A stretch of 64,000 bases of DNA from Brachybacterium sp. SGAir0954 (GCF_005490785.1 NZ_CP027295.1:2790001-2854000), one strand, 5' to 3'; numbered from the stretch's first letter, positions 41,240 through 50,396 are shown. Made by a program: numbers and translations. The notes: generated from the letters alone by a model not told the origin.

Positions 41240-41818
41240 GTGACGACGACGGGCGCCTGGGAATGGCCGGTGCGGATGCAGAGCGACAGGCTCTCGATCC
41301 GTGAGGCCCGCGAAGCCGACCGTCCCGCCCACATCCGCCTCATGACGGACCCCGTGACGCGGGAGTACCTCGGCGGCAGCGTCGACTACGCCTCGCGCCA
41401 GGCGCTCGAGCTCTCCCCCCTCGGCCTCAGCTGGGGCCAGTGGGCGCTCGCGCTGCGCGAGGACGACGCGATGATCGGCTCGATCAGCCTGGACCGCGAC
41501 CGCGGCGAGCTCTCGCTCAGCTACGCGCTGCTGCCCGAGCGCACCGGCCAGGGCTACGCCGCGGAGGCGTGCCTCGCCGTGCTCGCCTGGGCGCAGGAGC
41601 ATCTCGAGGACCGGCACGTCATCGCCGTCACCCAGACCCGGAACAAGCGGAGCGTGGCGCTGCTGCGCCGGCTCGGCTTCACCGTGCGCCAGGGGCTCGA
41701 GGAGTTCGGGGCCCAGCAGCTGCTCATGGAGCGCTCCCTGCTCGAAACCCTGCCCACGCTCCCCGCCGCGCTGCAGACCTCCGCGGACCCGCCGCCGCCC
41801 ACGCGCCGCCGGGCCTGA
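41240..41818 (+). CDS. GNAT N-acetyltransferase (RimJ/RimL-like)
   Basis: 192 residues. The N-terminal MQSDRLSIREAREAD (RLxLR-type) block and the acetyl-CoA loop PERTGQGYAAEACLAVLAWA followed by TQTRNKRSVALLRRLGFTVR place it in the RimJ/RimL branch that acetylates N-terminal amines, antibiotics or small molecules. A Pro-rich C-tail ends PPPPTRRRA. Specific substrate unknown. The GTG at 41240 is set by the leaderless promoter signal. Confidence 0.87.
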   Translation: MTTTGAWEWPVRMQSDRLSIREAREADRPAHIRLMTDPVTREYLGGSVDYASRQALELSPLGLSWGQWALALREDDAMIGSISLDRDRGELSLSYALLPERTGQGYAAEACLAVLAWAQEHLEDRHVIAVTQTRNKRSVALLRRLGFTVRQGLEEFGAQQLLMERSLLETLPTLPAALQTSADPPPPTRRRA

Positions 41819-41848
41819 GCGGGCCCCGCACCGGCCCCTCCGCCCCCC

Positions 41849-43138
41849 TCAGCCGCGGGACACGGGGCAGCTCATGCACCGCGGGCCGCCCCGGCCGCGT
41901 CCGAGCTCGTCCCCGTCGAGCTCGAGCACCTCGATGCCGAGCGAGCGCAGGTGGTCGTTGGTCGCGCTCGCTCGGGCGTAGGCGACGACGCGGCCGGGGG
42001 CGACCGCGAGCACGTTGCAGCCGTCGTCCCACTGCTCCCGCGCCGCGGCCGTGGGATCGAGCGGGGGCGTGATCACCCGCAGCGCGTCGACCCCCATCCC
42101 GCGGGCGAGCACCGCGTCCATCTCGCCCGCCGGGTGCGCCCGGGTGACGAGTCCTCCGGGACCCTGCTCGATCTCGATGGTCTCCAGCGGGCCGAGCGGT
42201 CCGTAGCGCAGCATCGACTCGTGGTCCACGACGGTGGTGACGGTGTCCAGGTGCATCATCGAGCGCCGGTGCGGGAGGGCGATCGCGACGACCCGCTCGA
42301 CGGTGCCCTCCCCGCGGGCGGCGTCCTCGAGCAGGGCCGCGGCGAGGTGCTCGACCCCCACCGCGCTCGTGCGCTCGGAGAGCCCCACCGCGACGGTCCG
42401 CGGCGAGAGCACCATGACGTCGCCGCCCTCGAGGGTCGCACGGCCGCCGCCGTGGCCCGGCGCGTGCACCCGTCGCAGTCCCGTCGATCCGGCCCCGGCG
42501 CCCTCGCCCGTGCCGGCGAAGCGCGGGTGGTGGCGGTACACCGCCTCGAGATGGAGGGACTCGCGCCGGCGCGCACCCCGGCGCATGGGGCTCAGCACCG
42601 CGGTGTCCCCGATCCAGGCCGAGGGGTCCCGGGTGAACAGGTGGTTCGGCAGCGGGTCGAGCACCATGTCGTCCTCGGCCGCGAGCTGCAGGGCGAGGGA
42701 GCGGGGGGTGACGCCCAGCGCCCGCAGCTCCCCCACCGTGATCCCGCCGAGGAGGATCGTGAGCAGTCGGTCGGGGTCGAGCGCGCGGAAGGCGGCGCGG
42801 AGATCGGCCGCGGCCATGTCGCCGAGCACCCACGGGTCCAGGGTGCCCTCCAGCAGCTCCTCGCGGGCCGCGGGATCGGCGAGCACGCCCCGGAGGAGGT
42901 CCGCGAGGCGCAGCACCTCCGCCCCCTCGCCCTCGAGCAGGGTGATGAAGTCCTCGTGCTGGGCGCGGGCGCGGTCGCCCCACAGGACCTCGTCGAAGAG
43001 GAAGCGCTCGCGGGTGTCCGGGGTGAGGCGGTCGATCTCCGGCCCCGGCGTGTGGACGATCACCGAGCGCAGGGGCGAGATCTCGTCGAGGACCCCGAGG
43101 ACCGGACGGGCGGGACGGGCGGGCGGCGCGGCGGTCAT
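41849..43138 (-). CDS. arcA: Arginine deiminase
   Basis: 429 residues; hydrolyses arginine to citrulline and ammonia. Catalytic features: nucleophile Cys421 in the C-terminal RCMSCPVSR, Glu in LEGGDVMVLS, His in MMHLDTVTTV, and the N-terminal DEISPLRSVIVHTPG and NHLFTRDPSAWIG blocks. There is no ornithine carbamoyltransferase or carbamate kinase next to it, so a complete ADI energy pathway must be completed elsewhere or citrulline used otherwise. ATG 43138 has AAGGAG; a TAGCGT -10 lies ~30 bases upstream. Convergent with the GNAT gene. Confidence 0.96.
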   Translation of the reverse strand: MTAAPPARPARPVLGVLDEISPLRSVIVHTPGPEIDRLTPDTRERFLFDEVLWGDRARAQHEDFITLLEGEGAEVLRLADLLRGVLADPAAREELLEGTLDPWVLGDMAAADLRAAFRALDPDRLLTILLGGITVGELRALGVTPRSLALQLAAEDDMVLDPLPNHLFTRDPSAWIGDTAVLSPMRRGARRRESLHLEAVYRHHPRFAGTGEGAGAGSTGLRRVHAPGHGGGRATLEGGDVMVLSPRTVAVGLSERTSAVGVEHLAAALLEDAARGEGTVERVVAIALPHRRSMMHLDTVTTVVDHESMLRYGPLGPLETIEIEQGPGGLVTRAHPAGEMDAVLARGMGVDALRVITPPLDPTAAAREQWDDGCNVLAVAPGRVVAYARASATNDHLRSLGIEVLELDGDELGRGRGGPRCMSCPVSRG

Positions 43139-43255
43139 GGCTCTCCTTCACCTCGCGGTGCGTGCACGCTACCAGCGGCCCTCCCCGGTGCACCCGGACC
43201 TCGCCGGGCGGACTAGCCTGGTGACGTCCGAGACCCGCTCCCCGGAGGAGAACCC

Positions 43256-44104
43256 ATGTCCGAGACCACCGGCCTCAGCATCCCCACCACGACCCTCGCC
43301 GACGGCACCCCCTTCCCGCTGATCGGCCTCGGCACCGGCCAGCCCAAGGGGCCCGCGGGCGCCGAGGTCGTCGCGGCCGCGCTGCGCGAGGGCTACCGCC
43401 TCGTCGACACCGCCGCCCAGTACGGCAACGAGACGGCCGTGGGCGAGGGCGTGCGCCGCTCCGGCGTGGACCTCGACGAGGTGCTCGTCGCGACGAAGAT
43501 CGCGGGCGGCGACCAGGGCCGCGCGGAGGCCCGCGTGGGCTTCCAGGAGTCCCTGCGCCGGCTGGGCCTGGACCGCGTGGCGCTGCTGCTCATCCACTGG
43601 CCGAACCCCTCGCGCGGTCTCGCCCTGGACACCTGGCGCACCCTCATCGACCTCAAGGAGGAGGGCCTCGCCCAGCACATCGGCGTCTCCAACTTCCGCC
43701 CCGAGCAGCTCCAGGAGCTCTTCGATGCGACGGGCGTGTGGCCCGAGGTCAACCAGATCCAGCTCTCCCCCGCCCTGCCCCGCCAGGAGTCGCTCGCCTT
43801 CCACGCCGAGCACGGGATCGTCACCGAGGCCTGGGGCCCGCTCGGCGGCCGCGAGGGCCTGGGCGAGCAGTTCGCGCTGCGCAAGGTCGCCGAGAAGCAC
43901 GGTGTGAGCACCTCCCGCGTGATCCTGCGCTGGACGATCGACCAGGGCGTCGTCGTGATCCCCCGCTCCTCGAACCCGGAGCGCCGCCGGGAGAACGCGA
44001 CCCTCGACGGCTTCACCCTCGACGACGCCGACCGCGCGCTGCTCGCCTCCCTCGACCTCGGCGAGGAGACCGCTTGGGACTCCCGCGAGCACGAGGAGTG
44101 GTGA
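43256..44104 (+). CDS. Aldo/keto reductase
   Basis: 282 residues, NADPH-dependent AKR barrel. Catalytic tetrad Asp51, Tyr56 (LVDTAAQYGNE), Lys81 (ATK) and His114 (LLIHWP); the cofactor 2'-phosphate site is IPRSSNPERRREN near the C-terminus. It reduces aldehydes or ketoacids (2,5-diketogluconate-reductase-like group). ATG 43256 has a GGAGGAG site; a TAGCCT -10 lies at 43214-43219. The stop overlaps the sirtuin start (GTGA). Confidence 0.93.
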   Translation: MSETTGLSIPTTTLADGTPFPLIGLGTGQPKGPAGAEVVAAALREGYRLVDTAAQYGNETAVGEGVRRSGVDLDEVLVATKIAGGDQGRAEARVGFQESLRRLGLDRVALLLIHWPNPSRGLALDTWRTLIDLKEEGLAQHIGVSNFRPEQLQELFDATGVWPEVNQIQLSPALPRQESLAFHAEHGIVTEAWGPLGGREGLGEQFALRKVAEKHGVSTSRVILRWTIDQGVVVIPRSSNPERRRENATLDGFTLDDADRALLASLDLGEETAWDSREHEEW

Positions 44105-44892
44105 CCTCCCCCCGTCGCAGCGCGTTCGTCCCCGGCCCTGAGCACCACCGCATCGTGGTGCTCACCGGGGCGGGGCTGAGCGCCCGGACGGGGCTGGGCA
44201 CGTTCCGGGGGCCGGGCGGCGTGTGGGACCTCGAGCCCGAGCTCGAGGCGGCCATGCACGCCGGCCGGCTCCCCGGCTCGATCCCGCAGCTGTGGAGCGT
44301 GTGGGGCCGCATGGCGGGGATCGCCGCGGCTCACGGCCCCACCCCCGGCCACCGCGCGCTCGCCCGGATGGGCGCGCACGTGATCACGCAGAACATCGAC
44401 GGGCTGCACCAGGCGGCGGGGAGCGAGGACGTCGCGGAGCTGCACGGCAGCGCGCTGCGGGCCACCTGCCTGGACGCGCGCTGCGACTGGCGCGCCCCCA
44501 CGACCCCCGGCCCGGGTGAGCGCGCGGAGGACCACGGCGTGCCCGCGGCGTGCCCGGTGTGCGGGGCGCCGACCCGGCCGGACGTGGTGCTCTTCGACGA
44601 GCAGCTGCCCGCGGCGGATCTCGACCTCGCCCTCGAGCTCGCCCGCTCGGCGGATCTCTTCGCCGTGGTGGGCACGAGCGGCGTCGTCTTCCCGGCGGCG
44701 CAGCTCGCGCCCCTCGCGAGGGAGGCGGGCGCGCTGACCGTGCTCGTCGACCTCGAACCGCCGTCCCAGGCGGGGCCGCGCACGGGCTTCGACCTCGTGA
44801 TCGAGGGCGACGCCCATGAGGTGCTCCCCGCATGGGAGCGCGCCGTCAACGGCGTCGCCCAGCGGAGCTTCCTGGATCCCTTCGGCTCCTGA
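44101..44892 (+). CDS. SIR2-family NAD-dependent protein deacylase
   Basis: 263 residues. Sirtuin motifs: GAGLS (23-27) with GLGTFRG, TQNIDGLHQAAG, catalytic His115 in ELHGS, zinc cysteines 123, 128, 151 and 154, VLFDEQLP and VGTSGVVFPAAQL. The Tyr/Arg pair that marks Sirt5-type desuccinylases is not obvious. GTG start at 44101 overlaps the aldo/keto reductase stop, implying obligate co-translation. It could deacetylate Acs (encoded far away at 8180-10159), as CobB does in E. coli; this is an inference. Confidence 0.92.
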   Translation: MTSPRRSAFVPGPEHHRIVVLTGAGLSARTGLGTFRGPGGVWDLEPELEAAMHAGRLPGSIPQLWSVWGRMAGIAAAHGPTPGHRALARMGAHVITQNIDGLHQAAGSEDVAELHGSALRATCLDARCDWRAPTTPGPGERAEDHGVPAACPVCGAPTRPDVVLFDEQLPAADLDLALELARSADLFAVVGTSGVVFPAAQLAPLAREAGALTVLVDLEPPSQAGPRTGFDLVIEGDAHEVLPAWERAVNGVAQRSFLDPFGS

Positions 44893-44907
44893 CCCCGCGG
44901 CGCGGGC

Positions 44908-45501
44908 TCAGATGTAGATCGCGGGATCCATCTGCTCCTCGGGATGGGCGGCGCCGCGCCGCACCGTCGCCGGGACGCCCACGGCGGTGGCGCCGTCGGG
45001 CACGTCCTTGACGACGACGGCGTTGGCGCCGATCTGCGCGCCCGCACCGACCAGCACGGGGCCGATGATGCGGGCACCTGCGCCGATGACCGCGCCGTCC
45101 CCGACGGTGGGGTGGCGCTTGACCCGCTGCATGGAGCGGCCGCCCAGCGTGACCCCGTGGTAGAGCATGACGTCGTCGCCCACCTCGGCGGTCTCCCCCA
45201 CCACCACGCCCATGCCGTGGTCGATGAAGAAGCGTCGGCCGATGGTCGCGCCGGGGTGGATCTCCACGCCGGTGATCGAGCGGGCGCCCTGGGCGAGCAC
45301 CACGGCGGCGGTGCGCGAGGGGCGGTCGCCGCGCGCCCACAGGCGGTGCGCAACACGGTGCACCCAGATCGCGTGCAGCCCCGGCGAGCTCAGGAGCATC
45401 GTGAGGTCGTCGGTCGAGGCGGGGTCACGTCGACGCGCCGCCGCGAGGTCCTCGCGGACGCTCGCGACGGCGTCGAGGACGCGGTCGAGGGGACGGGGCA
45501 C
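44908..45501 (-). CDS. cysE: Serine O-acetyltransferase
   Basis: 197 residues, the short EpsC/CysE form: N-terminal helical domain ([17 protein letters not shown]) then left-handed beta-helix hexapeptides ([30 protein letters not shown]). The C-terminus ends in DPAIYI: a terminal isoleucine is what docks into the CysK active site in the cysteine synthase complex. Makes O-acetylserine. GTG 45501 starts 3 bases after the cysK stop. Confidence 0.96.
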   Translation of the reverse strand: MPRPLDRVLDAVASVREDLAAARRRDPASTDDLTMLLSSPGLHAIWVHRVAHRLWARGDRPSRTAAVVLAQGARSITGVEIHPGATIGRRFFIDHGMGVVVGETAEVGDDVMLYHGVTLGGRSMQRVKRHPTVGDGAVIGAGARIIGPVLVGAGAQIGANAVVVKDVPDGATAVGVPATVRRGAAHPEEQMDPAIYI

Positions 45502-45504
45502 CCG

Positions 45505-46434
45505 TCAGTCCATGTACTCGGCGTACAGCGGGGTGGAGAGGTACCGCTCGCCGAACGACGGGACGATGACGACGATCGTCCTGCCGGCGAGCTCCTCGCG
45601 GGAGCCCACGCGCACGGCGGCCTCGATCGCGGCGCCGGAGGAGATGCCGACGAGCAGACCCTCGCTGCGGGCGACGGAGCGGGCGCGCTCCATGGCGGTC
45701 TCGGCGTCGATGTCGAGGACCTCGTCGTAGACCTCGGTGTCCAGGAGGGCGGGCACGAAGTTCGCTCCGATGCCCTGGATCTTGTGGGGGCCGGGCTGGC
45801 CGCCGTTGAGGATCGCGGACTCCTCGGGCTCGACGGCGAAGACCTTCACGCCGGGCTTGCGCTCCTTGAGCACCTGGCCCACGCCGGTGATGGTGCCGCC
45901 GGTGCCGATGCCGGCGACGATCGCGTCGACCTCGCCCTCGGTGTCGGACCAGATCTCCTCGGCGGTGGTGTCGCGGTGGATCTGGGCGTTCGCCTCGTTC
46001 TCGAACTGCTTGACCTGGACGGCACCGGTCTCCGCGGCGATCTCCTGGGCCTTCTCGACGGCGCCCTTCATGCCCTTGGGGGCCTCGGTGAGCACGAGCT
46101 CCGCACCGAAGGCGCGCAGCAGCGCGCGGCGCTCCTTGGACATCGACTCGGGCATCGTGAGGACGACCTTGTAGCCTCGCGAGCTGCCGATCATGGCGAG
46201 CGCGATGCCGGTGTTGCCGGAGGTCGCCTCGACGATGGTGCCGCCGGGCTGCAGCTGGCCGGACTTCTCCGCGGCGTCGATCATGGCCACGCCGATGCGG
46301 TCCTTGACGGAGTTGGCGGGGTTGTAGAACTCGAGCTTCGCGAGCACGGTCGCCTTGACGTCCTCGCCCAGATGGTTCAGGCGCACGAGCGGGGTGCGGC
46401 CGACGAGCTCGGAGACGTTCTCATAGATGGGCAT
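45505..46434 (-). CDS. cysK: O-acetylserine sulfhydrylase (cysteine synthase A)
   Basis: 309-residue PLP enzyme making cysteine from O-acetylserine and sulfide. PLP lysine Lys44 in [11 protein letters not shown], the substrate loop [12 protein letters not shown], the PLP phosphate loop [11 protein letters not shown], and the Ser-containing [15 protein letters not shown] 46434 ([19 protein letters not shown]) has an AGGAGA site; upstream in-frame codons give an implausible N-terminus. It precedes cysE in one operon, so both cysteine-synthase-complex subunits are cotranslated. Confidence 0.97.
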   Translation of the reverse strand: MPIYENVSELVGRTPLVRLNHLGEDVKATVLAKLEFYNPANSVKDRIGVAMIDAAEKSGQLQPGGTIVEATSGNTGIALAMIGSSRGYKVVLTMPESMSKERRALLRAFGAELVLTEAPKGMKGAVEKAQEIAAETGAVQVKQFENEANAQIHRDTTAEEIWSDTEGEVDAIVAGIGTGGTITGVGQVLKERKPGVKVFAVEPEESAILNGGQPGPHKIQGIGANFVPALLDTEVYDEVLDIDAETAMERARSVARSEGLLVGISSGAAIEAAVRVGSREELAGRTIVVIVPSFGERYLSTPLYAEYMD

Positions 46435-46506
46435 GCGGTTTCTCTCCTGTCCTGGGGCGGCCGCCACGGCGGTCCGCGGAGTCCGTGCAAAGTTCTGCTT
46501 CTGGGG

Positions 46507-46512
46507 AGTATA
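46507..46512 (-). promoter_or_regulatory. -10 box TATACT of cysK-cysE
   Basis: TATACT on the minus strand, the best -10 match in the window, giving a ~70-base leader before cysK. Confidence 0.6.
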
Positions 46513-46525
46513 GGTGGGACCACCT
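46512..46525. promoter_or_regulatory. Inverted repeat AGGTGG-N2-CCACCT beside cysK -10
   Basis: Perfect 6-bp dyad with a 2-base centre abutting the TATACT box, well placed for a repressor. No matching regulator is identified in the window. Confidence 0.45.
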
Positions 46526-46624
46526 GGACATCGGGGAGCCACGTCCACCCTGCGTCATGCGGCGACGACCGGCGTCGGGCGGAGCTCCCGACGATCGTCG
46601 GCCCGTCGGCGGCGGGAGCCTGCC

Positions 46625-46630
46625 TACGGT
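46625..46630 (+). promoter_or_regulatory. -10 box TACGGT of DUF5129-like gene (leaderless)
   Basis: TACGGT with 6 bases to the ATG at 46637. Confidence 0.6.
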
Positions 46631-46636
46631 GGGGTC

Positions 46637-48187
46637 ATGAGCGCATCACCAGTCCCCGTCATCGCCGACGCCCTGCCGCCGGGCGCCGGAAGCCGCCCGC
46701 ACGAGCGGAGCCACCGCCTGCTGATGCTCGCCCTCGCCCTGCTGGCCCTCCTCGCCCCGCTCGCGGCGGTCCCCGCCGCGCACGCGACGCCGCCCGCCGT
46801 CGAGGTCCTCGACGAGGCCGGGGTGCTCGGCGATCCGCAGGCGGTCGAGGACCGCATCTCCGCGGTCTCCTTCCGCGAGGAGGTGCAGCTCGAGGTGCTC
46901 ATCCTCGACTCCGCGACCCAGGACGTGGACACCTCGGACGACCGCGTCCTCAACGACGCCGTCCTCGCCTACGCCCGCGCGGAGCACCCGGAGTGGATCG
47001 ACGGGGACACCTGGGCGGACGGCGTCGTGATCGTCGCGCTCGACCCGGTCCAGCGCAAGCTCGGCACCTACGCCGGCGACGACGTCAAGCTCTCCGACAG
47101 CGGCTTCGAGGACGTCCAGGACGCGATGCGCGACGACGCCGCCGACGGCGCCTGGGGGGACGCGCTCGAGGCCGGGGCGCAGGAGTACGCGGACCTCCTG
47201 GGGCGTCCCTGGTGGCAGAGCCCCGGGGGGATCCTCGGCGCGGCCGTCGCCCTCGTGCTCGTCGCGATCGGCGCGATCTCCGCCCTCTGGCGCGGCGCGG
47301 GCGTGCGCCACCGCGTCGCCGAGGCCCGGGCCCAGCACGAGGACGTCCGCACCCGCCGACGGGAGACCGAGGACGCCGCGGCGCGGATCCCCCGCGACTC
47401 CTCCTACGGCGCCGCGGTCCTCGCGGACGTCGAGGACCATCGCCGCTCGGCCGACGAGGCGGAGCGCCTGGCCCAGCAGCTCCCGGACCGCCCGGGACCG
47501 CTCTGGGGCATCTCCCCCACCACCTCCCGCCTCGGGGAGGACTACGAAGAGGCGGTGGGCACCGCCGACGCCGCGGACGACACCATCATCAACGCGGCCC
47601 ACCTGCTGGGCCGCTCGGGGGACCATCGCGCCGCCTGGCAGGAGGAGCGGCGACCGCTCGACGAGTCCCTCGCCGCGGTCGAGGAGACCATCCTCGACTC
47701 CGAGGTCGAGGAGAAGGGCCCGAGCGCGGCCGCGGACGCCCTGCGCGCGACCGCCCGCGAGGTCGCCCCGGAGCTCGAGCAGGTCTCGCGCGACTACCTC
47801 GAGGGCGCCCGGACCCCGGACGAGTGCCTCGAACGGCTCGACGAGCTGACCGCCCGACTCGCGACCGCGAGCTCCCGGCTGCGAGAGGAGGTCATCGGCG
47901 CCCGCGCGGAGGACCGCGACGAGATCGAGCTGATGCGGCAGGCCGAGCCGGAGAAGGGCTTCGTGAGCGAGTTCCCCAGCTCGGTGCGGGAACGCCGACA
48001 GGCCCGGCACCCGGGGGCCTACGCCACGGACTACTCGCTGAGCCCCGTGCTGTGGACGGGCGCCTGGTACGGCGGGGCGACGTCGGCCCTGGACACCCAC
48101 CGCCACCCGCCGGCCTCCTCGAGCGGCAGCACGAGCGGCTACTCGGGCGGCGGCTTCTCCGGCGCGGGCAGCTCGAGCAGCTTCTGA
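46637..48187 (+). CDS. TPM-like / DUF5129-type membrane protein
   Basis: 516 residues. An N-terminal hydrophobic signal/anchor (about 31-51, LLMLALALLALLAPLAAVPA, ending AHAT) is followed by a TPM-like domain (VEVLDEAGVLGDPQAVEDRIS, WADGVVIVALDPVQRKLGTYAG), a second membrane helix (about 202-222, GGILGAAVALVLVAIGAISA), a long charged helical cytoplasmic region rich in Glu/Arg, and a Gly/Ser tail (SGYSGGGFSGAGSSSSF) like those of TPM proteins. I think this is the DUF5129 family; function unknown, probably membrane-quality-control or envelope related. Confidence 0.75.
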   Translation: MSASPVPVIADALPPGAGSRPHERSHRLLMLALALLALLAPLAAVPAAHATPPAVEVLDEAGVLGDPQAVEDRISAVSFREEVQLEVLILDSATQDVDTSDDRVLNDAVLAYARAEHPEWIDGDTWADGVVIVALDPVQRKLGTYAGDDVKLSDSGFEDVQDAMRDDAADGAWGDALEAGAQEYADLLGRPWWQSPGGILGAAVALVLVAIGAISALWRGAGVRHRVAEARAQHEDVRTRRRETEDAAARIPRDSSYGAAVLADVEDHRRSADEAERLAQQLPDRPGPLWGISPTTSRLGEDYEEAVGTADAADDTIINAAHLLGRSGDHRAAWQEERRPLDESLAAVEETILDSEVEEKGPSAAADALRATAREVAPELEQVSRDYLEGARTPDECLERLDELTARLATASSRLREEVIGARAEDRDEIELMRQAEPEKGFVSEFPSSVRERRQARHPGAYATDYSLSPVLWTGAWYGGATSALDTHRHPPASSSGSTSGYSGGGFSGAGSSSSF

Positions 48188-48207
48188 GCCCACCCTCCCC
48201 GTCGACG

Positions 48208-48247
48208 CGAGGCGGCCCGGACCCCCGACGGGATCCGGGCCGCCTCG
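48208..48247. terminator. Bidirectional terminator between DUF5129-like gene and trpS
   Basis: 14-bp perfect stem with a 12-base loop between convergent genes. Confidence 0.8.
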
Positions 48248-48267
48248 GCATCCGGCTGCTCAGCGGA

Positions 48268-49341
48268 TCAGTAGACCATCCCCATGACCTCGCGCACGTG
48301 CGCGAGGGTCTCGTCGGCGACGGCGTTCGCGCGCTCGTTGCCCGCGCGGAGCACGGAGAAGAGGTAACCGGGATCCTTCTCGAGCTCGGCGCGACGGGCG
48401 CGCAGCGGGGCGAGGTGCTCGTTGATCAGCTCCGCGGTCATGATCTTGAGGGTGCCGGCGCCCTTGTCGCCGATCTCCTCCGCGATCTCCTCCGGCGTGC
48501 GGTCGGAGCAGAGGGACGAGAGCATGAGCAGGTTCGCGACCTCGAGGCGGTTCTCGGGGTCGTAGGTGATCAGCCGCTCCGAGTCCGTCTTCGCCTTCTT
48601 GATCTTCTTGAGCGTCTCCTCCGGGCTCATCCGCAGCATGACGGTGTTGCCGAGGGACTTGCTCATCTTCGCGGAGCCGTCGAGGCCCAGGATCGTGGGC
48701 GCCTCGGAGAGCAGCGCGTCGGGCTCGGGGAAGTACGCCTCACCGTCCGCGTAGCGCTCGTTGAAGCGCCGGGCGATGACGCGGGTCTGCTCGATGTGCG
48801 GCAGCTGGTCCTTGCCCACGGGGACGAGGTTGCCGTGGCAGAAGAGGATGTCCGCCGCCTGGTGCACGGGGTAGGTGAGCATGAGGCCGCCCATGGCCGT
48901 CTTGCCCGCCGCCTGCAGCTCCGCCTTCACGGTGGGGTTGCGCTCGAGCTCGGGCTGGGTGACCAGGGACAGGAACGGCAGCATGAGCTGGTTCAGGGCG
49001 GGCACCGCGGAGTGCGTGAAGATCGTGGAGCGCTCGGGGTCGATCCCGGCGGCGAGGTAATCGGTGAGCAGCTCGCGCACGGAGCCCTGGATGTCTCCGA
49101 GGATCTCGCGGTCGGTGATGACCTGGTAGTCCGCGACGATGACCCAGCTCTCCACCCCGGCGTCCTGCAGCCGCACCCGGTTGCGCAGCGAGCCGAAGTA
49201 GTGGCCGATGTGCAGGGCCCCGGTGGGGCGGTCGCCGGTGAGCATCCGGAGCCCCGAGGGGTCGGTGCGGATCTTCTCCCAGAGGGCGTCGCTGCGCTTC
49301 TGGGAGGTGGAGTAGCTGTCGGTGCGGTCTGTCTCGGTCAC
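48268..49341 (-). CDS. trpS: Tryptophan--tRNA ligase
   Basis: 357-residue class I synthetase. The HIGH motif reads HIGH in PTGALHIGHYFGSL and KMSKS is intact in GSAKMSKSLGNTV; the dimer and tryptophan-pocket region MLTYPVHQAADILF is typical of TrpRS. GTG 49341 overlaps the stop of the LacI gene (GTGA), yet a TAGCAT -10 box sits 6 bases upstream inside the LacI coding end, so trpS has a leaderless promoter of its own. No Trp leader peptide found. Confidence 0.97.
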   Translation of the reverse strand: MTETDRTDSYSTSQKRSDALWEKIRTDPSGLRMLTGDRPTGALHIGHYFGSLRNRVRLQDAGVESWVIVADYQVITDREILGDIQGSVRELLTDYLAAGIDPERSTIFTHSAVPALNQLMLPFLSLVTQPELERNPTVKAELQAAGKTAMGGLMLTYPVHQAADILFCHGNLVPVGKDQLPHIEQTRVIARRFNERYADGEAYFPEPDALLSEAPTILGLDGSAKMSKSLGNTVMLRMSPEETLKKIKKAKTDSERLITYDPENRLEVANLLMLSSLCSDRTPEEIAEEIGDKGAGTLKIMTAELINEHLAPLRARRAELEKDPGYLFSVLRAGNERANAVADETLAHVREVMGMVY

Positions 49342-50345
49342 CGCCCCATGCTAGCGGCCGCGCCGGTCGAGCCGCGGGCCACGAGCTGGGGCCGGACCAC
49401 GACCTCCGTGCGGGCGGGCCGGCGGGACTGCTCCCCGCCGCCGAGGGCCGCGCGCACGGCGGCGCGTGCGAGGGCCGGCACGGCCTGTCGCACGGTGGTC
49501 AGCGGCGGGTTCGTCAGCGCCGCCCAGAAGACGTCGTCGTAGCCGACGACGGAGACGTCCCCGGGCACGCTCAGCCCCATAGCGCGGACCGCCTCGAGGG
49601 CGCCCGCCGCCATGACGTCGGACCCGCAGACGATCGCAGTCGCGCCGCGGTCCACGAGGTCGCGCGCGGCCTCGTAGCCGCCCGCGTAGGAGAAGTCCGT
49701 GAAGGCGACGGGACGGTCCTCGGGCGGGGCGGCGGCCATGCCCTCGTCGAAGGCGCGGAGCTTCTCGCGCACCGGCCAGGTGTGCTCGTCGCCCATCGCC
49801 AGGCCGATCCGGCGGTGGCCGAGGTCCTGGAGGTGGCTGAGGGCGGAGCGCACGGCGTGCTCGTCGTCCGTGGAGAGGTAGGCGGCGTCGAGGTCGTCGC
49901 GCACGCCGTTGACGAGCACGAGCGGGGTGCCTGCGGCGATCACCTCGCGGTAGTGGTCCATGGGGCCGACCTCCTGGGCGTGGTGGCCGGAGACGACGAT
50001 GATCGCCTCCGCCCCGCTCGAGAGGAAGCGCTGGAGGATCTCCCGCTCGCGGTCCACGGTCCGCGCGCGCATCCCGACCAGGAGCGAGGCGCCGCGCTCG
50101 AAGAGCTCCGCCTCGATCCGCTCCGCCCACGCGGTGAACACCTGGTTCTCGAGGTCCGGGACGAGCAGGCCCACGAGCGGCCCGCTGCGGACGGCGTCGA
50201 GGCCCACGTCGCGGCCGAGCCGCCGCGCGACGTCGATGACGACCCGCCGGGTCTCCTCGTTGACGCCGCTGCGGCCGTTGAGCACCCGCGAGACGGTCGC
50301 CTCGCTCACACCGGCCTCCTGGGCGATGTCGATGAGTCGTGCCAT
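49338..50345 (-). CDS. LacI-family repressor of the maltodextrin cluster
   Basis: 335 residues with a textbook HTH (MARLIDIAQEAGVSEATVSRVLNG, recognition helix VSEATVSRVL) and a LacI effector domain (VGLLVPDLENQVF, GYEAARDLVDRGATAIVCGSD, VSVVGYDDVFWAALTNPPLTTV). It diverges from the maltose-type ABC operon and is the natural candidate to repress it and possibly itself. ATG 50345 is used because AGAGG lies about 10 bases upstream; ATG 50354 has its ribosome site too close. Position and neighbours suggest maltose or maltodextrin as inducer. Confidence 0.9.
   Translation of the reverse strand: MARLIDIAQEAGVSEATVSRVLNGRSGVNEETRRVVIDVARRLGRDVGLDAVRSGPLVGLLVPDLENQVFTAWAERIEAELFERGASLLVGMRARTVDREREILQRFLSSGAEAIIVVSGHHAQEVGPMDHYREVIAAGTPLVLVNGVRDDLDAAYLSTDDEHAVRSALSHLQDLGHRRIGLAMGDEHTWPVREKLRAFDEGMAAAPPEDRPVAFTDFSYAGGYEAARDLVDRGATAIVCGSDVMAAGALEAVRAMGLSVPGDVSVVGYDDVFWAALTNPPLTTVRQAVPALARAAVRAALGGGEQSRRPARTEVVVRPQLVARGSTGAAASMGR
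49348..49353 (-). promoter_or_regulatory. -10 box TAGCAT of trpS, inside the LacI gene end
   Basis: TAGCAT with 6 bases to GTG 49341, embedded in the last codons of the upstream regulator gene. Confidence 0.6.
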
Positions 50346-50396
50346 GCCGCCCATCCTCTCCGATCGTGGCTCCATCGCCGTGACCGATTCGTTGCC

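Noticed and set aside
46435..46506. Cysteine-rich leader peptide before cysK
   Set aside because: No start codon followed by TGC/TGT runs in the ~70-base leader and no terminator with a T tract.
49342..49400. Tryptophan leader peptide before trpS
   Set aside because: No short ORF with TGG codons; transcription appears to start at the trpS GTG itself.
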